From: Streptomyces netropsis
GTDB taxonomy: Bacteria; Actinomycetota; Actinomycetes; Streptomycetales; Streptomycetaceae
Direction of reading: 5' to 3'
DNA: 64,000 nucleotides
NCBI RefSeq assembly: GCF_014203545.1
Contig: NZ_JACHJG010000011.1
Location: forward strand, 62,001-126,000
The notes under the pieces are model-generated. The model made no database searches. It was not told where the DNA came from and saw only the letters and a list, made by a program, of their open reading frames with translations. Of the stretch, positions 9,158 through 16,621 are shown piece by piece. Positions within the stretch are counted from its first letter, which is position 1, and each line of letters begins with the position of its first letter. The translations under genes and the position numbers were made by a program.

Positions 9158-10029
9158 GGGTCTGTCTGCTGACGCCCGCTCCGGATCACCCGCTGCTGGC
9201 CGCGACCACCGAGCTACTGACGCCCCGCCACCGGGTCGAGACCCTGGACCCCGGCGCGGGCAGCGGCCCGGCCGCCCGCTCGGTGGACCCGTCCGCGCTC
9301 GCCGACGTCTATCTGATGAAGACCCGGACGCCCCGGGCCCTGGCCCTCGCCCGCCATCTGGAGGCGAACGGGGCACCGGTCCTGAACTCGGCCGCGGCGA
9401 CCGAGCTGTGCCAGGACCGGACGGCCATGGCAGACCTGGCCCTGAGTGCCGGGTTGCCCTTCGTCGCCACGACCACCGCGCCCCGCCTCGGGCACCTGAT
9501 GGAGACGGACGCGTCCCTGACCGTTCCCGTGGTGGTCAAGAGCCGCCACAGCCGGCGCCACGACCTGGTGGCCCGCGTCGACGACACCGCACGGCTGCGG
9601 TCGCTGGCCGCCGAGTGGCGCGACGAGCCGGTGGTCGTCCAGCAGTTCACCCCGAACGACGGCTGGGACCACAAACTCTGGGTGATCGGGGACGCGGTGT
9701 TCGCCGAGTTCCGCCGGTCGGAACTGGCCGCGCCCGCGGCCGCGCGGACCCGCCCGCTGCCGGTGCGCGACCTGCCCGCGGACTGGCTCGACGTGGTGCG
9801 GCGCGTCGGCGAGGTCTTCGCGCTCGACGTGTACGGGGTCGACCTCCTCGACGTGGCGGGAGCGCCGCTGATCGTCGACATCAACGCCTTCCCCGGTGTC
9901 CGGGGACAGCGCGGCGCCCCCGAGGCGCTGGCGGACCTGGCGCTGCGCACGGCGGCCGGCCGGCACCGCCCGCGCACGCTCGCCGTGGGCGCTGCCGCAT
10001 ACGGACCCCGGCCGACTGTAAAGGCTTAG
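9154..10029 (+). CDS. ATP-grasp ligase (second of a coupled pair)
   Basis: 291 aa ATP-grasp protein overlapping the previous gene by ATGA. It has the same layout: N-terminal MRVCLLTPAPDHPLL domain, nucleotide-binding VPVVVKSRHSRRHDLVARV, and a metal-binding end with DVYGVDLLDV and IVDINAFPGVRGQ. It is clearly diverged from its neighbour; for example the glycine-rich loop is replaced by SRHSRRHD. That suggests either sequential ligations by the two enzymes or a catalytic plus an accessory subunit. Paired ATP-grasp genes occur in graspetide and amino-acid carrier pathways, but no precursor or carrier gene is seen here. The role is open. Confidence 0.75.
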   Translation: MRVCLLTPAPDHPLLAATTELLTPRHRVETLDPGAGSGPAARSVDPSALADVYLMKTRTPRALALARHLEANGAPVLNSAAATELCQDRTAMADLALSAGLPFVATTTAPRLGHLMETDASLTVPVVVKSRHSRRHDLVARVDDTARLRSLAAEWRDEPVVVQQFTPNDGWDHKLWVIGDAVFAEFRRSELAAPAAARTRPLPVRDLPADWLDVVRRVGEVFALDVYGVDLLDVAGAPLIVDINAFPGVRGQRGAPEALADLALRTAAGRHRPRTLAVGAAAYGPRPTVKA

Positions 10030-10168
10030 CGGCTTTCTCCCCGCGGGCAGGGCGAACGTTTCGTATGAGTATCCCCACCGGATGTCGGAGCTCTCGCCAA
10101 TGCGCCGGTCCGGATCGATACTGCTGACGCTCCCTTGTCGTGCTGTCCGGAATGCGGAGGAGGCCGGC

Positions 10169-10726
10169 ATGATTCACGGCATCGATGTCAGCAGTTACCA
10201 GAGCGAGAAGTACCCGGTGGACGGATACGACTTCGTCTTCGTCAAGGTCACCGAAGGTGTCTCCTACACCAACCCGAAATGGGTGGCCCAGCGCGACCGG
10301 GCCCGGGCGGCGGGACTCGTGGTCGGCTACTACCACTACGTCACGGCCGGGTCCATGTCCGCGCAGGGGGACTACTTCCTCGGCAAGATTAAATTGCAGC
10401 CGGGGGACGTCCTGGCCCTCGACTGGGAAGAACCGAAGGTCCCCTGCAAGGACAAGGACCGCTGGCTGAACCATGTGCGCGCCAAGGCGCCCGGCCATCA
10501 AGTGGTGCTCTACTGCAACCGCGACTACTGGCTCAACCGCGACACGACCAGCGAAGCGGGCGACGGGCTGTGGATCGCGGACCCCGATCATCCGGCCGGT
10601 CGCCCGGCCGTCAAGCACCCGTGGACGTTCCACCAGTACAGCTCGGCGGGCAATCTGGACCGTAACGCCGGCCGGTTCGACGACCGCGCGGCGCTGCGGG
10701 CATGGGCGCGCGAGAAGGCGGAGTAG
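10169..10726 (+). CDS. Glycoside hydrolase family 25 (lysozyme/muramidase-like)
   Basis: 185 aa GH25 domain, expected to cleave the N-acetylmuramyl-beta-1,4-N-acetylglucosamine bond of peptidoglycan. The fold opens with HGIDVSSYQ, containing the first catalytic aspartate region, and the barrel has the DxE pair in VLALDWEEP. It continues with VVLYCNRDYWL and ends with WTFHQYSSAG. The protein is just the catalytic barrel. I chose ATG 10169 because GGAGGAGG lies 7 nt upstream; an upstream in-frame ATG at 10082 lacks one. There is no signal peptide, unusual for a cell-wall enzyme, so export or lysis would need another route. No phage genes surround it. Confidence 0.83.
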   Translation: MIHGIDVSSYQSEKYPVDGYDFVFVKVTEGVSYTNPKWVAQRDRARAAGLVVGYYHYVTAGSMSAQGDYFLGKIKLQPGDVLALDWEEPKVPCKDKDRWLNHVRAKAPGHQVVLYCNRDYWLNRDTTSEAGDGLWIADPDHPAGRPAVKHPWTFHQYSSAGNLDRNAGRFDDRAALRAWAREKAE

Positions 10727-10974
10727 GAGGGAATCAGGTCACCGGCCCTCTCCCGCGGGGCGGTTTGGGGCGATACGCGGGACCTTCGTACGGGCATACC
10801 CCGCCATTCCGGATGGATGCCATGGACACGCTCTTTGCGGGTGGGCTAGGTTCGCCCTGCTCGAAAGCCGGGCTTTTCCTTTCCGAGGTCACGCCCAGGC
10901 GCACGCAACGTACGTGCCCCCTTTTCGCCCGGACGTGAATGCCCCGACGTCCGCCCAGAATGGCAGGTGGTTCG

Positions 10975-11394
10975 ATGCGACTGAAGCATGCCCTCATCGC
11001 GGCCTCGTTGACGGGTGCCGCGACCCTCGCGCTCGCCCCCACGGCCCAGGCGGCGGCACCGCCGGACCCCCATTGCCTCGGGGCCCGGGCATTCTGCCTC
11101 TGGTACAACTCCAACCAGCAGGGCTCGGTGGCCGGCTGGGACCTCAGCACGGGGTTCCAGGGATTTCCCAACCTGAAGGACGCGGGCAGATTCCTCACCC
11201 CCGGCGCGGGACAAGGCGTGCCGGTGAAGAACAATGCCGCCTCCGCCACCTATCAGTTCCCCGGCCAGTGCCACGGCGATGTGAAGGTGTTCGTCAACAG
11301 CGGATGGAGCGGCCCGTACGACACGGTGCCGGCGTGCAGCGCGATCAATCTGGTGAAGACCAAGAATGACAATGCCTCGTTCCTGGTGAACTGA
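10975..11394 (+). CDS. Secreted peptidase-inhibitor family I36-type protein
   Basis: 139 aa. The N-terminus is a clear Sec signal peptide (MRLKHALIAASLTGAATLAL, cleavage expected near AQA-AA). The mature part of ~110 residues has four cysteines placed like beta/gamma-crystallin-type I36 metalloproteinase inhibitors: CLGARAFCLWYNSNQQG near the start, then one near QFPGQC and one in VPAC. Such proteins inhibit extracellular metalloproteases or bind cell-surface components. ATG 10975 puts the signal peptide at the N-terminus; ATG 10960 is an alternative. The next gene, 23 nt downstream, is a lipoprotein, so the two may be co-transcribed. Confidence 0.72.
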   Translation: MRLKHALIAASLTGAATLALAPTAQAAAPPDPHCLGARAFCLWYNSNQQGSVAGWDLSTGFQGFPNLKDAGRFLTPGAGQGVPVKNNAASATYQFPGQCHGDVKVFVNSGWSGPYDTVPACSAINLVKTKNDNASFLVN

Positions 11395-11417
11395 AGCCCA
11401 CCGGGAGGCAAGAGCGC

Positions 11418-12338
11418 ATGACGCGTCCGACTCGCCGCCGCGTCGGCAGGTCCCGGCTCCCGATCGCGCTGCTCGCGTGCGGCGCCTGCCTGATCACGGC
11501 GTCCTGCACCACGGGCGGCGAGGAGGACGCACCGGCCGCGGAGCCGTCGGCACCCCCGACGGTGCACACCACCCCGTCGGCCGGTGCCCGGCCGGGCCCG
11601 CTGCCCCTGGACGGCCACTTCCTCTCGCGGGAGGACCACGAGAAGCTCCGGTCGGCGCTGGACCTGCTCGTCGCGGCATGCATGAAGCGGGCGGGAGTGC
11701 CGCTGCCACCCGCACCGGCGGTCGCCGCCGAGCCGCCGCGGCACGAGCGGCGGTACGGAATCAGCACCCCCGAACAAGCGGCCCGCTACGGCTACCACTT
11801 GGCGGAGCGTACGACGCCGCCGACGCCCCCGCCGGTCACCGCGCGCCAGCAACGGGCGCTGTCGGGCACACCCGACGGAAAGCCGGGGCCGGGCGGCAGC
11901 CCGCCCCAGGGCTGCAACGCGGCGGCCGCAGAGAGGATCACCGGCACGGATTCCTTTCCGGCCGATGCTCTCGTCGTACGGCAGCTGAACATGGACTCGT
12001 TCGAACAGTCGAAGAATGACGCGCGCGTGCGCATCGTGCTGCGGAAATGGTCGGACTGCATGAAGGGCGACGGGTTCTCCTACACCGACCCGCTGGCCGC
12101 CCCTCGGTCGATGGCGGCCGGACCCCGCGCCTCCGCCCGGGAAATCGCCACGGCCCGCGCGGACGTCGCCTGCAAGGAGAAGACGCGTCTCATCGGTGTG
12201 TGGAGCGCGGTGGAATCCGCTTACCAGAACCGGCTCATCAAGGAGCGTGCGAAGGAACTCACCGCCGCGCGGCGGGAGCACGACGACCGACTACGACGCG
12301 CCGCCGAGGTCCTGCGCTCCTTTGCCCCCTCCTCCTGA
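11418..12338 (+). CDS. Predicted lipoprotein of unknown function
   Basis: 306 aa. The basic N-terminus (TRPTRRRVGRSRLP), hydrophobic stretch and lipobox-like ITASC predict a lipoprotein with the acyl-bearing cysteine near residue 30. A Pro/Ala/Thr-rich linker follows. Further cysteines near LVAACMKRAG, PQGCNAA, WSDCMKGDG and ADVACKEK could form disulfides outside the cell. The C-terminus is a charged, probably helical stretch (ERAKELTAARREHDDRLRRAAEVL). The layout recalls small actinobacterial lipoproteins with repeated Cys-Met elements. Function unknown. Confidence 0.7.
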   Translation: MTRPTRRRVGRSRLPIALLACGACLITASCTTGGEEDAPAAEPSAPPTVHTTPSAGARPGPLPLDGHFLSREDHEKLRSALDLLVAACMKRAGVPLPPAPAVAAEPPRHERRYGISTPEQAARYGYHLAERTTPPTPPPVTARQQRALSGTPDGKPGPGGSPPQGCNAAAAERITGTDSFPADALVVRQLNMDSFEQSKNDARVRIVLRKWSDCMKGDGFSYTDPLAAPRSMAAGPRASAREIATARADVACKEKTRLIGVWSAVESAYQNRLIKERAKELTAARREHDDRLRRAAEVLRSFAPSS

Positions 12339-12369
12339 CGAGCCCCCTCCAGGCCCTGCCCGCGGCCCG

Positions 12370-12546
12370 TCACGCCGCCGTCTCGAACCCCGCCCGCACG
12401 GCCGCCACCCACCGCGCCCGTAGTGCTTCGTACTCGGACCGCTCGGATCCCGACAGCGCCCGGCCGCGCCGCGCCGACAGGAACGCCCGTATCGCGGCGT
12501 TCAAGGCAGTGGCGTCCGGGTGCGGGGGAGCAGCGGTAGTTGACAT
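12370..12546 (-). CDS. Small hypothetical protein, 58 aa
   Basis: Open frame of 58 codons from ATG 12546 to TGA 12370. The protein begins MSTTAAPPHPDATALNAAIR and continues with a predicted amphipathic helix (SERSEYEALRARWVAAVRAGF). Codons show the GC-rich third-position pattern of real genes. No clear Shine-Dalgarno is visible (the upstream sequence is CTTAACCTGTTGCC), and promoter elements could overlap this AT-richer stretch. It reads on the same strand as uppP but downstream of it. It looks like the short DNA- or partner-binding helical proteins common in Streptomyces. Function unknown. Confidence 0.55.
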   Translation of the reverse strand: MSTTAAPPHPDATALNAAIRAFLSARRGRALSGSERSEYEALRARWVAAVRAGFETAA

Positions 12547-12649
12547 GGCAACAGGTTAAGGGAGGCCGCTGACAAAGGAGCCGGTATCGCGGCCGCGGTT
12601 CCGTGGACGTCGGCCCTCCGCCGTCCCGCACACGGGCGGACTGTCCGGC

Positions 12650-13522
12650 TCAGCCCGCGTTCTCGCCCGCGTGCGGGCTCAGCACATCCGCCCCCACCAG
12701 CGCGAACAGCAGCAGACCGAGCAGGACGCGGTAGATCACGAAGGGCATGAAGCTCTTGGACGAAATAAACCGCATGAACCACGCGATGACGGCGTAGCCG
12801 ACCACGAAGGCGATGACCGTGGCGAAAATCGTCGGCCCCCACGCCGTGTGCCCCTCACCCGCGTCCTTCAGTTCGAAGAGGCCCGACGCGAGGACGGCGG
12901 GGATGGCCAACAGGAACGAATAGCGGGCGGCGGACTCCCGGGTGTAGCCGATGAACAACCCGCCACTGATCGTCGCTCCGGACCGTGAGACACCCGGGAT
13001 CAGCGCCATCGCCTGGCAGGCCCCGAAGATGAGCCCGTCGCGGGTATTGAGCTGCTCCAGGCTCTTGCGCTCCTTGACGGCCCGGTGGCGCCCGCCCTGC
13101 TCGTCGCGTGCCGCGAGCCGGTCGGCGAAGCCCAGCACGATGCCCATGACGACGAGCGTGGTGGCGATCAGCCGCAGATCGCGGAACGGGCCCTCGATGG
13201 CGTCCTTGAGCAGCAGGCCCAGCACTCCGATGGGGATCGAGCCGACGATCACGAGCCAGCCCATCTTGGCGTCGTGGTCATGACGCATCCGGCGGTCGAA
13301 CAGCGATCGGAACCAGGCGGAGACGATGCGTGCGATGTCCTTGCGGAAATAAATGATGACGGCGGTCTCGGTGCCGATCTGTGTGATCGCGGTGAATGCG
13401 GCTCCGGGATCCTGCCAGTCCGCGAACGCGGCGGTCAGCCGCAGGTGGGCGCTGGACGAAATCGGCAGGAATTCCGTCAAGCCCTGGACGAGCCCGAGGA
13501 TGAGAGATTCGAACCAGGTCAT
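12650..13522 (-). CDS. uppP: Undecaprenyl-diphosphate phosphatase (BacA/UppP)
   Basis: 290 aa polytopic membrane enzyme that dephosphorylates undecaprenyl diphosphate to recycle the lipid carrier for peptidoglycan; overexpression gives bacitracin resistance in this family. Both signature motifs are present: GLTEFLPISSSAHLRL at residues ~14-29, with the conserved glutamate and serines, and PGVSRSGATISGGL near the middle. About seven or eight hydrophobic segments follow the family pattern. One insertion around residues 130-145 (DRLAARDEQGGRHRAVKERK) is a hydrophilic loop often seen in actinobacterial members. The gene is monocistronic, with 271 nt to the divergent regulator gene. Confidence 0.95.
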   Translation of the reverse strand: MTWFESLILGLVQGLTEFLPISSSAHLRLTAAFADWQDPGAAFTAITQIGTETAVIIYFRKDIARIVSAWFRSLFDRRMRHDHDAKMGWLVIVGSIPIGVLGLLLKDAIEGPFRDLRLIATTLVVMGIVLGFADRLAARDEQGGRHRAVKERKSLEQLNTRDGLIFGACQAMALIPGVSRSGATISGGLFIGYTRESAARYSFLLAIPAVLASGLFELKDAGEGHTAWGPTIFATVIAFVVGYAVIAWFMRFISSKSFMPFVIYRVLLGLLLFALVGADVLSPHAGENAG

Positions 13523-13726
13523 GGAGTCAGCGCCATCCCAAAAATGATCATGGCCCGACCGGTGCAGATGGGGTCAGGCGGGCTCTACGGGTTTCCGAGG
13601 GAGCCAGTCGATGCGGATCATCCACCGGGCAGGAGGCAGATTAGCGTCATCGAAGTGAACGTTTACTGAAGTCGCGGCCGTCCGGGGCGAGGTGTCCACA
13701 CATTGTCCTGAACGCCTCTGCCTAGT

Positions 13727-13754
13727 CTTCCGGCTAGCCAGGACTAGCCGGAAG
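13727..13754. promoter_or_regulatory. Perfect inverted repeat (11-bp arms, 6-bp spacer) upstream of the LuxR-type gene
   Basis: Arms CTTCCGGCTAG and CTAGCCGGAAG flank CCAGGA. The centre lies about 53 bp before the putative transcription start at 13794, a normal place for an activator site, and between the divergent uppP and regulator genes. It lacks a downstream T run, so a terminator is less likely. An autoregulatory site for the adjacent LuxR-type protein is the simplest reading, but unproven. Confidence 0.5.
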
Positions 13755-13781
13755 GCCGGTAGGCGGAGGTGGGGTGTCCAC

Positions 13782-13787
13782 TACCAT
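13782..13787 (+). promoter_or_regulatory. Putative -10 of the LuxR-type gene (leaderless)
   Basis: TACCAT, 6 nt before ATG 13794, with no Shine-Dalgarno between. Consistent with transcription starting at the start codon. Confidence 0.35.
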
Positions 13788-13793
13788 CGACAT

Positions 13794-15092
13794 ATGGTGT
13801 ATGCGGACTGGGGGGACCCGCAGCGCACGCTGGCTGTGGCGAAAGCATTGATGCGGGCGCCCCTCAAGGAGATTCTGTCCACGCTGTCGGAGGCCATGAC
13901 CGACCTCATACAGCACCACGCCCTGGTCATGCTCACCGGCGACTGTCCCAAGTCGGCGACGTGGAATCACGGTGACGCCGAGCTGACGCAGGACGTCACC
14001 TCCACCGAGCTGGCGGCCCTCGCCACGCACGTCGACGTCGGCAAACCATGGTTCGGCGAGGCACGCCTCGCGGGCTCGCTCCGCCCGGTGCTGGCCGTGG
14101 CCTCCGCACCACCCGGCTCGGCGGGGGCCATGCTGGCGGTGCTGCCGGCCGACGGCAGCGCCCCCGAACCGCGGGTGCTCGCGGTGATCCAGCAACTGTG
14201 GGACCTCGCGACCGTACGGGTGATCGACCTGATGCCCCAGGCGGTGCCGGTCGACATGGCCGGCCCCTGGATCGCCAACAGCGAGCGGGCCCGGGTCGTC
14301 GCCAATCTGACCGACGCCCACGCCACCACGCTCACCACTCTGCTCGGCGTCCTGCGCACCCGCACCCTCGACGCCGAGGCCGCTCGCCGGACCGCCACCG
14401 ACATCGCGGTCTCGGCCCTGGTCGAGCTGCGGGCGACCGGTGAGGACGAGGAGCTGCCGCCCGAGGAGACGGTCGGCGGTGCCTTCGGGCGGCTGTCCGA
14501 CATGCTGGGTCTGCTCTCCCGGTACAGCAATGTGGAGCTGGAGTTCTCCCCGCCCGACTGCCGGCAGCGTCTGTTGCCCGCGGACATCGCCCGGGCCGCG
14601 CTCACCACGGCACGTGGCACCGTACTGACCATGCTCGAACAGGGCGGGGTCAGCCGGATCCGGGTGAGCTGGCAGGTCGAGGACACCGAACTCCGGACGA
14701 CCATCCGGGACGACGGTCCGGGGACACTCGCCGCCGAGGCGCTCGCCGTGCACCGGCTCACCGACCGGGTCGCGGCGCTCAACGGCGCCCTGCACGTCGA
14801 CGCCGTCCCGGAATGGGGCACGATCGTGACCGCCCGGCTGCCGCTGACCGCACCCGACCGCCCGCACAGCGATCCCTTGGGCGGCCTCAACCCCCGTGAG
14901 CTGGACGTCCTCGAGCGGCTGGTCCACGGCCACCGCAACCGGGCGATCGCGCAGCAGCTCCAGATCAGCGAACACACCGTCAAATTCCATGTGGCCAAGA
15001 TCCTCAAGAAACTCGGCGTCAATTCCCGGGGCGAAGCGGCGGCGCTCGCCCGCGCCTCGGGATTCCCCACCGCGCTGTCACTGGTGACCTAG
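13794..15092 (+). CDS. LuxR-type regulator with sensor-kinase-like ATPase region
   Basis: 432 aa. The N-terminal ~150 residues look like a GAF-type sensory region. Residues ~160-360 resemble the dimerisation and HATPase parts of NarL-type two-component kinases: the stretch ATTLTTLLGVLRTRTLDAE stands where the phospho-acceptor helix would be, and TTIRDDGPGTLAAEAL is a degenerate N/G box. The C-terminus is a canonical LuxR HTH (LNPRELDVLERLVHGHRNRAIAQQL, then ISEHTVKFHVAKILKKLGVNSR). A kinase-like sensor fused to a LuxR output suggests a one-protein sensory regulator. The ATG follows a -10-like TACCAT by 6 nt and lacks a ribosome site. It borders the polyketide cluster, so cluster control is possible but unproven. 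Confidence 0.8.
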   Translation: MVYADWGDPQRTLAVAKALMRAPLKEILSTLSEAMTDLIQHHALVMLTGDCPKSATWNHGDAELTQDVTSTELAALATHVDVGKPWFGEARLAGSLRPVLAVASAPPGSAGAMLAVLPADGSAPEPRVLAVIQQLWDLATVRVIDLMPQAVPVDMAGPWIANSERARVVANLTDAHATTLTTLLGVLRTRTLDAEAARRTATDIAVSALVELRATGEDEELPPEETVGGAFGRLSDMLGLLSRYSNVELEFSPPDCRQRLLPADIARAALTTARGTVLTMLEQGGVSRIRVSWQVEDTELRTTIRDDGPGTLAAEALAVHRLTDRVAALNGALHVDAVPEWGTIVTARLPLTAPDRPHSDPLGGLNPRELDVLERLVHGHRNRAIAQQLQISEHTVKFHVAKILKKLGVNSRGEAAALARASGFPTALSLVT

Positions 15093-15159
15093 AGCGCCCG
15101 GCGGACGGACGGGGGAGGACCCGGCGGCGTGGTCCGTCAGGTCCTCCTCGCGCCCGGTC

Positions 15160-16104
15160 TCACATGGTGAGGACGACCTTGCCCGTGGTGGAGCCCGAGT
15201 CGATCAGCCGATGCGCCTCGACGGCCTCGGCGAGCGGCAGTATCCGGTCGATCCGGGGCCGTAGCCGGCCCGCGTCGACCAGCTCCGCGAGCGCCGCCAG
15301 CCCCACCTGATCCGGCTCGGCGGTCACCCCGACGACCCGCAGACCGCGCTCCGCCGCCCGGCCGGCGAGCCCGGTATCGCGCATGTCGACGATCGTGACC
15401 AAGGAACCGCCCGGCCTGAGCACGTCCAACGAACGTATCGCGGTGTCACCGCCCACACCGTCGAGCACGACGTCCACCTTGCCGACCACGGCCGCGAAGT
15501 CCACCGCGCGATAGTCGACGACCTCGTCGGCCCCCAGCCGGCGGACGAAGTCGTGCTTGGCCGCGCTCGCGGTCGTCACGACCTCGGCCCCCCGGGCCTT
15601 GGCGATCTGGATCGCCAGATGACCCACACCGCCACCGCCGGCGTGGATCAGGACCCGCTGACCGCTCCCGACCGCCGCCGCGTCCACCAGCGCCTGCCAG
15701 GCGGTCAGCCCGGCCAGCGGCAGCCCGGCCGCCGCGGGGTGGTCGAGGGCGGCCGGCTTACGGGCCAACTGCCGGGAGGGTGCCGTGAGGTATTCGGCGT
15801 ACCCGCTCGCCGCGCGCGGAATGAGCGGCATGCCGTAGACCTCGTCGCCGACGGCGAAGCGGGTGACCCCCGGAGCCACCTCCTCCACCACGCCGGAGAC
15901 GTCCCAGCCGAGGGTGAACGGCGGCGGACCCAGAAAGGGGACGGCACCGGAGCGCACATGCGCGTCGATCGGATTCACCCCGGCCGCGTGGACCCGGACG
16001 AGCACCTCGTTCAGCGACGGACGCGGACGGTCCACCTCGGTCAGCTCCAGCACCTCCGGTCCGCCGAAGGACCGTTGGGTGATCGCTCGCATCCTGGCCG
16101 TCAT
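15160..16104 (-). CDS. MDR-superfamily NADPH:quinone/enoyl reductase
   Basis: 314 aa zinc-free medium-chain dehydrogenase/reductase of the quinone oxidoreductase group. The GroES-like N-terminus (FGGPEVLELTEV) is followed by GYAEYLTAPS and the NADPH-binding loop HAGGGGVGHLAIQIAK. The zinc-binding cysteines of alcohol dehydrogenases are absent. Last gene of the leftward polyketide operon, overlapping the SnoaL-like gene by ATGA. MDR enoyl reductases of this kind (ActVI-ORF2 type) act in pyran-ring formation of benzoisochromanequinones, so a tailoring reduction is plausible; quinone reduction for self-protection is the alternative. Start ATG 16104 gives the overlap; ATG 16092 is possible. Confidence 0.85.
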   Translation of the reverse strand: MTARMRAITQRSFGGPEVLELTEVDRPRPSLNEVLVRVHAAGVNPIDAHVRSGAVPFLGPPPFTLGWDVSGVVEEVAPGVTRFAVGDEVYGMPLIPRAASGYAEYLTAPSRQLARKPAALDHPAAAGLPLAGLTAWQALVDAAAVGSGQRVLIHAGGGGVGHLAIQIAKARGAEVVTTASAAKHDFVRRLGADEVVDYRAVDFAAVVGKVDVVLDGVGGDTAIRSLDVLRPGGSLVTIVDMRDTGLAGRAAERGLRVVGVTAEPDQVGLAALAELVDAGRLRPRIDRILPLAEAVEAHRLIDSGSTTGKVVLTM

Positions 16105-16496
16105 CGGGCGTCCGACACCATCTCGTCCAGGGTGGTGCCCTCGGGAACGGCCTGCCCCACATCCCAGTGCTCGGCCAGCTTGCCGTCCTCGACGCGCCAG
16201 ATGTCGACCACGACCGCCGGCGGCGCGTCCGGGGCGATCCTGGCCACGCTGTGGGTCCAGACGAACTCACCCTCGGCGATCATGCGCCGGACCGTCAGCG
16301 AGAACGCCGGGAACGGCCGGGCGGCCTGCTCCCGGAAGCTCTCGACCGTCCGGTTCCGTCCCACGCCGACCCCGGGATGGTGGTTGGCGAAATCCTCGGT
16401 GAGCAGCGACTTCGCGCGGTCGAAGTCCTTGTCGTTGTAGAACGCCTCGATGTACTCGGAGACGAGGTCCTTGTTCGCCTTCAGGGAATCGGACAT
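16101..16496 (-). CDS. SnoaL-like NTF2-fold protein
   Basis: 131 aa SnoaL-like polyketide cyclase/NTF2 fold. Typical elements are the N-terminal helix with VSEYIEAFYNDKDFDRAKSL, the pocket segment FANHHPGVGVGRN, and the C-terminal strands VVDIWRVEDGKLAEHWD. In aromatic polyketide clusters such proteins act as aldol cyclases, as hydroxylase partners (SnoaL2-like) or as folding guides. The His-Trp and Asp in the last strands match the pocket of SnoaL homologues. AGAGGAGC stands before ATG 16496. It is coupled to the reductase behind it. The specific reaction cannot be assigned. Confidence 0.8.
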   Translation of the reverse strand: MSDSLKANKDLVSEYIEAFYNDKDFDRAKSLLTEDFANHHPGVGVGRNRTVESFREQAARPFPAFSLTVRRMIAEGEFVWTHSVARIAPDAPPAVVVDIWRVEDGKLAEHWDVGQAVPEGTTLDEMVSDAR

Positions 16497-16621
16497 CCGG
16501 TGCTCCTCTGTCGGAAGGTCTGCGCGTGTGCAGGGGGGTGTGCAGGGGGTACGTGTCCAGGCGCCGGGCCGTGTACACCTGGGGGAGGCGGCCATCGGCG
16601 AGGTCGCGGCCTCGCCTCACG

